NCBI GenBank assembly: GCA_023402175.1
Contig: JAEXCN010000476.1
Location: forward strand, 1-19,164
Direction: 5' to 3'
Source of the DNA: Pseudomonadota bacterium
Lineage (GTDB): Bacteria > Myxococcota_A > Polyangia > Polyangiales > Polyangiaceae
DNA: 19,164 nucleotides
Shown here: positions 6,695 to 15,249 of the stretch, one piece after another
How the letters are laid out: the number at the start of each line of letters is the position of its first letter
Position numbering within the stretch: the first letter of the stretch is position 1
The notes under the pieces: model-generated
What the model saw: the letters and a program-made list of their open reading frames with translations, nothing else
Databases searched by the model: none
What the model was told of the DNA's origin: nothing
Translations under genes and position numbers: made by a program

Positions 6695-8095
6695 TCAGCG
6701 GCGCGAGGCCGTCATCATCGTGCACGCCGCGCGGGTGCGGACGCTCGGATCGGGATCGGTGAGGAGCGGCGCGGCGCGGGCAGGACGCCCGAGCGCGGCG
6801 AGCGCGGATGCGGCGGACGTCTTGCGCTGCGGCTCGGGCGCCGCGAGGTCCTGCTCGATCCAAGCTTGGATGCGGAGCTCGCCGGCGGCCGCGAGCTCGT
6901 GGCGCGCGCGCGCGGCGTGCTCGAGCGCGCGTGGATCGTCTGCCTTTCCAGGGAAGCCCTTCACGCCGTATCCGGCGATGGCATAGAGCTCCTTCTTCGC
7001 GGCTTCGCGATCGGGCTTCGAGTCGAGCAGACGGGCGAGCGCGGGCACCTTCACCTCGCGGTCGTCGTCCTGAGCTGCCTTGCGGATTGCCTCGAGCACG
7101 GGGCTCTGTCCCGCTCCCGTCGATGCACGAGGCGCTTCGGGACGCGCTACCGCGAGCGCATGGAGCCGATCGCGGCGCGAGCCGTCGAGGATCGTACGCG
7201 CGAGCAGGGCGCTCGCGGACGTCATGAGCTCGGGGTCCTTCCTCGCGCTGCGCACGACGACGCCGGCAGCGGCGATCGCCCCAGGCCCGTTGCCGCTCGC
7301 AAGCGCGACGCGAAGCGCTTCGCGGCCACCGTTCTCGAACACGGGCGAGAGCCCCCAGGCGACCGCGACGTCCTCCTTGATCGCGTCATCGCCCGAGGTC
7401 CAAAGGTCCCTGAGCTTCACGGCGAGCTCCGCAGCCTTGGGGCGCGCTCTGTCGTCGAGGTCGCGGAGGATCGCGCTCATCGACCGGAGCGCCTCGTTGC
7501 GGAGCAAGAGCTCGGGATCGACGCGCGCCGTCTCGAAGAGGAGGTCGAGATCCGTCGCGTCGCTGGCGTACGCGGCTGCACGGATCGCGCTCCGGCGCAC
7601 GCGCGGGCTCGGGTCGATGATCGCCGCGTGCCGGCGCGTTCGGTCTTCTTCGCGATGCAGCGTGCGGGCCGCGACGGCGCGCCAGCGATCGTCCGGATCG
7701 TCGCGCCACGCGCGCGCATCGCCGTCGCTCAGCTTTCCGTCCTCGAGCCGAGACAGCGCCGCTTCCGCGCCCGCACCGTCGCGCGTCTTCATTCGCGACT
7801 CGAGCGCATCGTCGAGCTCGGCGGCGCATGCGCGCGTCTCGCGCAGTCGAGCGAGCGCTGTGCTCTCGTCCTTGGCCGTCGAAATCTCGCGCTCGGCGAC
7901 GGCGCGGGCGAGGTCAGCCGCCTCGTCGTTCGACAGCTTCCCCTTCTCGTGCATCGAAGCGATCTCGGAGCGAAGCTTTGCGCTGTCCCCGCGCTCGGCT
8001 GCGCGCAGCGCGGAATTTCCGCATGCGGCCACGGCGGCGAGGAGCAGGGCCGGACGCGCGATCGACAGCGAGAGGATGCGAACGAAACGCCTCAT
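6695..8095 (-). CDS. HEAT-repeat lipoprotein
   Basis: The 466-residue product begins MRRFVRILSLSIARPALLLAAVAACG, a lipoprotein signal with acylated Cys25. After it comes a helical, charged region (AERGDSAKLRSEIASMHEKGKLSNDEAADLARAV) and then HEAT-like helical pairs with the typical Asp-Pro-x-x-x-Val-Arg turn: IIDPSPRVRRSAIRAAAY, RVDPELLLRNEALRSMSAIL, and near the end LLTDPDPSVRTRAACTMM. Such proteins serve as protein-binding scaffolds; no catalytic motif is visible and the partner is unknown. The start at 8095 is set by the signal peptide; a GAAGGAG lies about 15 bases upstream, rather far. The gene is divergent from the lipid kinase with 52 bases between starts. It ends TASRR, which looks natural for a last HEAT helix, but see the open frame beyond it. 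Confidence 0.78.
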   Translation of the reverse strand: MRRFVRILSLSIARPALLLAAVAACGNSALRAAERGDSAKLRSEIASMHEKGKLSNDEAADLARAVAEREISTAKDESTALARLRETRACAAELDDALESRMKTRDGAGAEAALSRLEDGKLSDGDARAWRDDPDDRWRAVAARTLHREEDRTRRHAAIIDPSPRVRRSAIRAAAYASDATDLDLLFETARVDPELLLRNEALRSMSAILRDLDDRARPKAAELAVKLRDLWTSGDDAIKEDVAVAWGLSPVFENGGREALRVALASGNGPGAIAAAGVVVRSARKDPELMTSASALLARTILDGSRRDRLHALAVARPEAPRASTGAGQSPVLEAIRKAAQDDDREVKVPALARLLDSKPDREAAKKELYAIAGYGVKGFPGKADDPRALEHAARARHELAAAGELRIQAWIEQDLAAPEPQRKTSAASALAALGRPARAAPLLTDPDPSVRTRAACTMMTASRR

Positions 8096-8147
8096 GATGT
8101 AAGAGCTAGCTCCTTCTCGCTGCGAGGAGCAAGGATAGGCAACCGTC
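8096..8147. promoter_or_regulatory. Short divergent control region with palindrome
   Basis: Only 52 bases separate the starts of the HEAT lipoprotein (left) and the lipid kinase (right), so both promoters or their elements must overlap or lie in the coding regions. It contains the perfect 10 bp palindrome GAGCTAGCTC (8103-8112) and, overlapping it, a bulged stem (GCTCC at 8109-8113 with GGAGC at 8126-8130). No convincing -35/-10 pair is visible. The palindrome is an operator candidate only. Confidence 0.3.
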
Positions 8148-9131
8148 TTGCGCGCGCATGTCGTGGTGAATCGTCGAGCACGTCTCCTCAGGGATGGAGG
8201 ACCCCTGCTCGACGAGCTCTGCCGCGCGCGCCCGGGGATCGAGGTCCACGAGACGGGCTCGCTGGAGGAGCTCGATGCCCTCGTGCGCGCGCTGATGGCC
8301 GGCGCAAAGGGCCGCCGCGAGGCGTTCGTCTTCGCCGGCGGTGACGGCTCGTACATGGCCGGCGTCAGCGCGCTCGCACGTGCGGCCGCCCGATCCACGG
8401 ATGAGGACCGTCAATCGGAGGGGGGTGCATCACAGGAAGAGCCGCTCCCGCCCGTCGCGTTCGCGCCCGGAGGAACCGTCTGCACGGTCGCGCGCAACTG
8501 GGGCATGTCCGGGAATCGCGTCCGCTGGCTCGCACGCCTTCTCGACGCGATCGCCGACGACTCGGTGCGCGTGACGCGGCGGCCCTCGCTCCGCGTGCGC
8601 GACGGTCGTGGCGGTGACCGCGTCGGCTTCATCTTCGGCGGCGGCCTCGTCGCGCGTTTCTTCGAGCTCTACGACGCCCGCGGCGCCGGCGGGAACGTTG
8701 CCGCCGCCCGCATCGTCGCGCGCGTGTTTGCCGGCAGCTTCGTGCGCTCGCCGTTCGCGCGGAGGGTCCTCGAGCCGAGCGCGTGCGCGATCACGATCGA
8801 CGGAGCGCCGGCGCCGTTCGACCGCGTGAGTCTGCTCTGCGCGAGCGTCGTGCGCGACCTCGGGTTGAAGATGCGCCTCACGTATCGCGCCGGGGAGGAG
8901 CTCGAACGCTTCCACACGGTCGCGACGCCGCTCGGCCCGCGAGCGCTCGGTCCGCAGATGCCGCTCGTGCTCGCCGGACGCCCGCTGGTCGGCGCGCACA
9001 TCGACGATCTCGTCGCGCACCTCGGGCTTTCCTTCCCACGCGGGACGGGCGCTTACGTGCTCGACGGCGATCTGCTTCGCGCAGACGCGATCACCGTGAA
9101 CGCAGGTCCGGTGCTGAAAGTGCTCGGCTGA
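8148..9131 (+). CDS. Diacylglycerol/lipid kinase family protein (DAGK_cat fold)
   Basis: The 327-residue product carries the ATP-site motifs of the bacterial DgkB/YegS lipid-kinase fold: VVVNRRAR (5-12) for the first strand, FAGGDGS (62-68) as the nucleotide-binding GGDGx loop, and FAPGGTVCTVARNWGM (105-120) matching the 'PxGTxNxxAR' motif. A C-terminal DGDLLRADAITVNAGPVLKVL closes the beta-sandwich domain as in the family. It probably phosphorylates a lipid hydroxyl; the substrate cannot be told. Residues 80-100 are a hydrophilic low-complexity insert. The start is a TTG at 8148: later candidates would cut the first strand, and GAGGAGCAAGGA lies upstream as ribosome-binding site. Its last 41 bases overlap the end of the converging ABC transporter gene. 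Confidence 0.85.
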   Translation: MRAHVVVNRRARLLRDGGPLLDELCRARPGIEVHETGSLEELDALVRALMAGAKGRREAFVFAGGDGSYMAGVSALARAAARSTDEDRQSEGGASQEEPLPPVAFAPGGTVCTVARNWGMSGNRVRWLARLLDAIADDSVRVTRRPSLRVRDGRGGDRVGFIFGGGLVARFFELYDARGAGGNVAAARIVARVFAGSFVRSPFARRVLEPSACAITIDGAPAPFDRVSLLCASVVRDLGLKMRLTYRAGEELERFHTVATPLGPRALGPQMPLVLAGRPLVGAHIDDLVAHLGLSFPRGTGAYVLDGDLLRADAITVNAGPVLKVLG

Positions 9132-10938
9132 CCACCGCGGACGCCACGCGACGTGGGGCGTCGTTTCCCTCTGCATCGGCATCGAGACGGACGACGAGAT
9201 CGGCGATGGCCAGCGGCTCCGGCCGATGCGTGACGAGGATCACCGTCCGCTTCCCACGCAGCCGCTCGATTGCCTCGAGCAGCCGCGCCTGCGATGCCGG
9301 ATCGAGCGCGCTCGTCGGCTCGTCGAGGAGAAGAACCGGAAGCCCCGTCGCGAGCGCACGCGCGACTGCAATCCACTGGCGCTCCCCGCCGGAGAGAGCG
9401 CGCACAGTGCCGAGCACCTGATCTCCGAGCGACGTGCCGAGAGCGTCGTTCCCGAGCTGCGCGAGCACCGGGATCGGATCGGGTATCGCCGCATCGTCGT
9501 CGGCGCGGCCGAGCCCGACGTTGATCGCGAGCGTGTCGCCTACGATCGGCGCGTCCTGGGGCACCCACGCGAACGGGCGCTCGTTCGGTCCGACGCCGGC
9601 AGCGTCGAGCGCGCGCGTCCCGTACCGGACCACGCCGCCGGACGCGAGAGGCTCGAGCCCGAGGAGCGCTCGGAAGAGCGATGTCTTCCCGATGCCGGTC
9701 GGGCCGACGACCGCTGCGATCGATCCCGGCGGGACCTCGATCGAGAGCGGCACGTGCCGTCCATGTCGAGCACGCACGCCGCGCAGCACGAGCGCGTCGA
9801 GCGACCACGACCTCGCGAGCATCGGCGTCGATGCGGCGCTCGAAGGCGCGGTCGCGTCCACCGTCACGTCGCCGAGCGCAGCTCGGAGCGCCTCCTCACC
9901 TCGCGCGCGGGACAGCCGCGCGTCCACGAGCTCCCGCAGCGGGCGGTACGCCATGAAGAACGCGATCGCGAACGGCACCACGGTCCCATGATCGACGCCC
10001 AGCGCTCCGCGCGATGCGAGGAGCAACGTGAGGACGAGCGCCATCGCGCCGAGCACCTCGCTCGTCGACGAGAGGAGTGATCCGCGAACGCGGATGCGCG
10101 CGGCCTCGTGCGCGATCGCGTGGCCTACCGCCGCGACGTGCGAGCGAATGCGTCGCTTCGCTCCGTACGTGGCCCACAGCTCCGCGTGCCTCACCGCTTC
10201 GTCCGCAGCCTCGACCAGCGCGCCCGCCGACGCCGCCGCACGTGCGTTCGCTCGCTTGAACGCGCGGCGGAGCGCGAAGGCGAGCACACCGAAGCCGCCG
10301 AGCGCGACGACAGCGCTGCCGGCGAGCTTCGGAGCGAGGACGACGAGCAGCACCCCGAGCGGCACGAGCTGCACCGCCGCGCGGAGCTCGGCAAGCACGC
10401 CGTGCGCCACTCCGCGCTCGACGTCCGCCACGTGACTCGTCAGGGCAGTCAACCGATCGGCATGTCTCCCGGCCAGCGATGCGCCATGCGCGGCCGATCC
10501 ATGATCGTCGTGTCGTGGCGCACGCAACCCATGGAGGGAGAGGACATCGTCGAGGACCGCGAGCCGAACGGTGGCGCCGACCTCGCCCGCCAGTCGAGCT
10601 TCCGCCCACGACGAGAGCGCGCCGCCGACCAACTTCACGATCGCCGCGACTACGCCTGCGCTCGCGAGCGATACCACCGCGTCTCCTGGTGATTCGGCCG
10701 ATCCGAGCCCGCGGAGCAGGGACATGGATCGCGCGTCCATCAGGGCTCCGCCCCTCGCCAGGGCGCTGGCCAGAATCCCCGCGGCGGCGGCGAGGAATGC
10801 ATGGCCGGCAGCGTGCATCAAAGATCCGAGGACGACGGCGAGGCCACTCGACCAGCGAGACCGAACCGCCGCCCACGTGCAGGCGTACAGAGAATGACGT
10901 CGAGTTTCTAACGCCCTGCGCGGCACGCAGAGGCACAT
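9091..10938 (-). CDS. ABC transporter, fused permease/ATP-binding protein
   Basis: The protein is about 615 residues and has an exporter-type layout. Membrane segments cluster around residues 30-62, 85-105, 190-225 and 295-335, and the nucleotide-binding domain occupies the last ~230 residues. ATPase motifs are complete: Walker A GPTGIGKT (412-419), Q-loop Gln461 (WVPQDAP), signature LSGGE (515-519), Walker B LLLDE (536-540), D-loop SALD, and switch His571 (THR). It should work as a dimer; no second half-transporter is adjacent, so a homodimer is likely. Substrate unknown; lipids, peptides or drugs are all possible. The start is uncertain: ATG 10938 is used, GTG 10923 is close, and a longer frame opens at GTG 11076. 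The gene converges on and overlaps the lipid-kinase gene. Confidence 0.82.
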   Translation of the reverse strand: MCLCVPRRALETRRHSLYACTWAAVRSRWSSGLAVVLGSLMHAAGHAFLAAAAGILASALARGGALMDARSMSLLRGLGSAESPGDAVVSLASAGVVAAIVKLVGGALSSWAEARLAGEVGATVRLAVLDDVLSLHGLRAPRHDDHGSAAHGASLAGRHADRLTALTSHVADVERGVAHGVLAELRAAVQLVPLGVLLVVLAPKLAGSAVVALGGFGVLAFALRRAFKRANARAAASAGALVEAADEAVRHAELWATYGAKRRIRSHVAAVGHAIAHEAARIRVRGSLLSSTSEVLGAMALVLTLLLASRGALGVDHGTVVPFAIAFFMAYRPLRELVDARLSRARGEEALRAALGDVTVDATAPSSAASTPMLARSWSLDALVLRGVRARHGRHVPLSIEVPPGSIAAVVGPTGIGKTSLFRALLGLEPLASGGVVRYGTRALDAAGVGPNERPFAWVPQDAPIVGDTLAINVGLGRADDDAAIPDPIPVLAQLGNDALGTSLGDQVLGTVRALSGGERQWIAVARALATGLPVLLLDEPTSALDPASQARLLEAIERLRGKRTVILVTHRPEPLAIADLVVRLDADAEGNDAPRRVASAVVSRALSAPDLRSR

Positions 10939-11283
10939 ACATCCGCCATCCGTCGGCCCCAAGACGGAAGACCGTGGCACCACGAGCAACACCAACGCGG
11001 CTTTCCCGAGCAGAGCCGTACCCCCTGGAGAGGAGACCCGTCTGAGAATGCTATTTGCACGATTTTTCGGGCGCACACGGGCGATGGGATCTCGCTACCA
11101 TGACGAATCCCACCACGGATGTCGCGGACGTGCCCGGCGCTCCGTGCGCTCGACACGGTGTGACTCCGATTCGGCTACTTGTCAAAAGACCCAAGCGCCT
11201 TCCCATCGATGCCCCGAAGGTCCTCGTCCACCAAACCCACTCGAGCGACGGAGCCTCGCCGCTCCGCCAAGAACGAGGCTGCG

Positions 11284-12729
<1,446 letters not shown>

Positions 12730-12740
12730 AGAGGAGCTTC

Positions 12741-12760
12741 AGACCTCTGAAGAGAGGTTT
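12741..12760 (+). terminator. Hairpin close to the sigma-factor stop codon
   Basis: ACCTCT (12743-12748) pairs with AGAGGT (12753-12758) around the tetraloop GAAG, extended by one A-T and one G-T pair. It begins 12 bases after the TGA and is followed by TTTCAGG. It is weaker than the next hairpin and may stabilise the 3' end. Confidence 0.4.
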
Positions 12761-12784
12761 CAGGCTTCGGACTTCGGGCTTCAG
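12757..12784. repeat. Four tandem heptamers, consensus RYTTCRG
   Basis: Four 7-base units stand head to tail at 12757, 12764, 12771 and 12778 (GTTTCAG, then GCTTCGG, then ACTTCGG, then GCTTCAG). A related GCTTCAG is at 12736-12742. The units lie between the two terminator hairpins, outside any gene. The first unit shares bases with the upstream hairpin. Confidence 0.65.
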
Positions 12785-12787
12785 GAA

Positions 12788-12834
12788 GAGCAGAACAGAG
12801 AGCCGCGCTCCTCGGGAGTCGCGGCTCTTCTGCT
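12788..12834. terminator. Bidirectional terminator between sigma-factor and TerB-like genes
   Basis: AGAGCCGCG (12799-12807) pairs with CGCGGCTCT (12820-12828); inside, CTCC pairs with GGAG around TCG after a bulged T. An outer AGCAGA/TCTGCT pair (about 12789-12794 with 12829-12834) lengthens the stem. It is followed by TCTGCTGT on the plus strand and CTGTTCTGCTCTTCC on the minus strand. It can end both converging transcripts. Confidence 0.75.
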
Positions 12835-12854
12835 GTGCGGGGATCGACGTGCGA

Positions 12855-13142
12855 TCAGCCGTCGACGAGCGCTGCCCACTCGGCGGGCAGCACGCTCCTG
12901 TCGAGCGCGAGCACGTCGACGATCTCGCGAAGACGCTGCTTCTCGCGATCGGAGACGACGCCGTCCGCGATCGTGATCTTCCACGTCGTCTGGACGAAGT
13001 CCTCGAAGACTTCCTTGATCTCCGGGAGCGTCAGCGTGTTCGACGAGAGATAGGCCTTCAGCTCCTCGCGCTCGGCGGGCTCCGCGACAGCGTCCGAGAA
13101 GATGCGGGCGAGCATGCCCTTTAGCTTTCGCTTGGGGTCCAT
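12855..13142 (-). CDS. Small TerB-like helical protein
   Basis: The 95-residue product is acidic and all-helical. The segment TIADGVVSDREKQRLREIVDVL (about 56-77) fits the TerB/TerB-like pattern of an acidic turn 'xADGxvsxxExxxL' followed by a helix, as found in tellurite-resistance TerB and many stand-alone relatives. The Asp/Glu pattern suggests metal binding, but no biochemical role can be assigned, and no ter genes are nearby. The start at 13142 (MDPKRKLKGMLARIF) is chosen because codons upstream look non-coding; there is no Shine-Dalgarno. It converges on the sigma-factor gene and shares its terminator. Confidence 0.65.
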   Translation of the reverse strand: MDPKRKLKGMLARIFSDAVAEPAEREELKAYLSSNTLTLPEIKEVFEDFVQTTWKITIADGVVSDREKQRLREIVDVLALDRSVLPAEWAALVDG

Positions 13143-13623
13143 GGGTTCGGCCGAAGGTATCACCCAAGCTCGCGACCCTGCACGCGATTCGCTCTCGTCC
13201 GAGACTCCCAGGAATCTCGAGCTTCGCTGTCCCGGTGCCGCGTGGGTCAACAGCCAGGCTTGTTTCGGCGCTGTTCGTTCACCTGGGACGACGACGACGG
13301 ATATGCGCGGTGGCCGAGACCTATGCCGATTAGGATATGTCCCGATGCGGATATGCGGACAATCGGATTAATCCCCCCCGATCGGGTGCAAAGCTCGGTC
13401 CAGTGCGGCAAGTGCGCGCTTCGACGTGACGAGCGACAGGCGCGCGTCTGCAAAATGGTTCGGATCCTGAGGGTGCTCCGCAAAGAAGTGCGGCGCACGA
13501 ACTACGAACGGCCGGTCGGTTGGCGTCGCTGGTCGCGTGTCGCGTGCGTGTCGCGTGTCGCGTGTCGCGCCGCCGAATGCTGGAGCCGCGTCGATGAAGC
13601 GTCCTTTCGACGTCGCCGTGCGT
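13143..13623. other. Repeat-containing intergenic region
   Basis: No convincing gene is present in these 481 bases. A plus-strand frame (13242-13709) has a Cys/Arg-rich translation but no ribosome-binding site or family resemblance. The region holds three copies of GGATATG (13299, 13333, 13349), an inverted pair CCGATT/AATCGG (13326-13331 and 13361-13366), a run of seven C (13373-13379) and a tandem heptamer near dacB. Its 13300-13375 part is AT-richer than its surroundings. It may hold the control region for the TerB-like gene (leftward). Confidence 0.5.
13532..13570. repeat. Tandem heptamer GTCGCGT, 2+3 copies
   Basis: Two perfect copies (13532-13545) are followed by a GCGT interruption (13546-13549) and three more (13550-13570, the last ending in C instead of T). 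The seven-base period is incompatible with a constant reading frame. The array lies about 54 bases beyond the dacB stop. Confidence 0.75.
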
Positions 13624-15102
13624 TCACTTCCACTGGCGCTCGTAGATCAACTCGACGAGCTTGTCGGCAGCCATGCGCGCCGAGGCGGCGTGGCCAGCGA
13701 CGTGGTTGAAGAGGATCGCGAACGCGATCGTGTTCCTTCCTCCCGGCCCGAGGACGTAGCCCGAGAGCGCGATCGCGTCGTCGAGCGTGCCCGTCTTCGC
13801 GCGAACGGCGCGATGCGCACGCGTGCTCCGGAAACGCTTGTGGAGCGTCCCGTCGACGCCGCCGACGGCGAGCTGCGCGACGAACTCGTTCTTCATCGAG
13901 GCGTCCTGCCAGCAATGGCGAAGGAGCTTGGCGACGCTGAACGCCGTCGTGCGATTCGAGTCGAAGAGGCCGGAGCCGTTCTTGATGACGACGCCGGCAT
14001 CACCGAGATCGTTCTTCGCGAGCCACGCGGTGACCATCTCCGCCGCCTCCTGGCTCTTCGCCGGACGCGCCTTTGCTTCGGCGGCGATCGACTTGAAGAT
14101 CATCTCCGCGTAGAAGTTGTCGCTGCTCTTGCCGAGCGCGTAGAGCAGCGTCGACAGCGGGTCCGACTCGTGCCGGGCGATCACCGTCCCGCCCTTCTCT
14201 CCGCTCCCGAGCTTGACGTCGCCGCCGACCTTGAGCCCTTGCTCCTCGAGGATCGACTTCAGCGCGTAGCCGGCGAGGAGGCGGGGATCATCGACGCGCC
14301 GCGTGTAGCGAACGAGCTTTGCGTCCCCGCCCACGGTGCCGGCGAGCTTCGCCGAGAGACGTTTGCCGTTCGGCGACAGAGCGAGGACGACCGAGTCGGC
14401 GCCGTCGTCTCCCGTCTTCACGCTGCCGTCGACATCGACGAACCCCGGAGGATCGAACCACGCGTTCGCGGGCTTGCCCTCGCTCGTCGGGCGGATCGCG
14501 AGCGTGATCGTGTTCCCGTTCAATGCAACGGCGCTCACCGGGGCGCGGAAAGCGGCCCACTCGTTCGGCTGCTGCTCGAACGCAGGAGGCGTCGTCTGCT
14601 CGTCGAAGAACTTCTGGTCGACGAAGATGTCGCCGTCGATGCGCCTGACGCCGCGCGCCCTCAGCTCGAGGACCATCTGCCAGAGATCGGGCGAGCGGAG
14701 CGAGGGATCGCCGTGACCGCGAAGCACGAGCCCGGAAACCGCGCCGTCCTTCACGGTGCCGCTGAGGGTCGTCTGGTACTTGTGCGACGGCTTCAGGAGC
14801 GCAAGCGCTGCGGCCGCGGTGTAGAGCTTCGCGTTCGATGCGGGGTTGAGAACGGTGTGCTCGCCGGACTGCGCGAGGATGTTGCCGTTCTCGGCGTCCA
14901 TCACGACGACGCCGATCTGCGCGTCCTTGAGCGCGCGATCGCGCACGAGCGCACGAACGGCCGCCTCGATCTCGGGCGCACGCCCTTGCGCGGCGGCTTG
15001 CGCCGACGACGGCGTCTGCGACTGCGCGCTCCCACCACCACCCGCCGTGAGGACGAGCACGGACGTGGCCAGCCCGAGGAGAAAATGACGTACTGCGCGC
15101 AT
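13624..15102 (-). CDS. dacB: D-alanyl-D-alanine carboxypeptidase/endopeptidase, PBP4 (DacB) family
   Basis: The 492-residue precursor has a Sec signal (MRAVRHFLLGLATSVLVLTA) and all three active-site motifs of class C penicillin-binding proteins. These are SNAK with nucleophile Ser89 and Lys92, SDN at 327-329, and KTG at 436-438. The large insertion between the first two motifs (about 110-320, RGHGDPSL, NGNTITL, DPRLLAGYALKSILEEQG) is diagnostic of the PBP4/peptidase S13 family. It trims or cuts peptidoglycan cross-links in the periplasm. The start at 15102 is set by the signal peptide; a short-spaced GGAG lies upstream. It is divergent from the orphan solute-binding protein. The length matches the family and no defect is seen. 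Confidence 0.93.
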   Translation of the reverse strand: MRAVRHFLLGLATSVLVLTAGGGGSAQSQTPSSAQAAAQGRAPEIEAAVRALVRDRALKDAQIGVVVMDAENGNILAQSGEHTVLNPASNAKLYTAAAALALLKPSHKYQTTLSGTVKDGAVSGLVLRGHGDPSLRSPDLWQMVLELRARGVRRIDGDIFVDQKFFDEQTTPPAFEQQPNEWAAFRAPVSAVALNGNTITLAIRPTSEGKPANAWFDPPGFVDVDGSVKTGDDGADSVVLALSPNGKRLSAKLAGTVGGDAKLVRYTRRVDDPRLLAGYALKSILEEQGLKVGGDVKLGSGEKGGTVIARHESDPLSTLLYALGKSSDNFYAEMIFKSIAAEAKARPAKSQEAAEMVTAWLAKNDLGDAGVVIKNGSGLFDSNRTTAFSVAKLLRHCWQDASMKNEFVAQLAVGGVDGTLHKRFRSTRAHRAVRAKTGTLDDAIALSGYVLGPGGRNTIAFAILFNHVAGHAASARMAADKLVELIYERQWK

Positions 15103-15109
15103 CGCTCCG

Positions 15110-15139
15110 CTTTTACTCCGGCCCGCGCGCGAACGACAA
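15110..15139 (-). promoter_or_regulatory. Putative dacB promoter with very short leader
   Basis: On the minus strand TTGTCG (15134-15139) is followed after 18 bases by TAAAAG (15110-15115). Seven bases then lead to the ATG at 15102. This geometry resembles the tatT promoter (18-base spacer, 8 bases to ATG) and would give an essentially leaderless message. The match to consensus is moderate. Confidence 0.35.
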
Positions 15140-15249
15140 CCCCGAGCGGCCCGCGGTAGCCACAACGCGCTGATGGCGGCTCCTCTTCCTCCCCACCTGT
15201 GCGTGGCCGCCGTTTCGATTCGTCCGCGGGCGCTCGCATTTGATAAAGC

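Noticed and set aside
6620..8344. A 574-codon plus-strand frame opposite the HEAT-repeat gene
   Set aside because: Antisense shadow. The opposite strand has a lipoprotein signal and HEAT pattern; this frame has neither.
13242..13709. A 155-codon plus-strand frame with Cys residues upstream of dacB
   Set aside because: It passes through a seven-base tandem repeat, overlaps the end of dacB, lacks a start signal and has chance-like composition.
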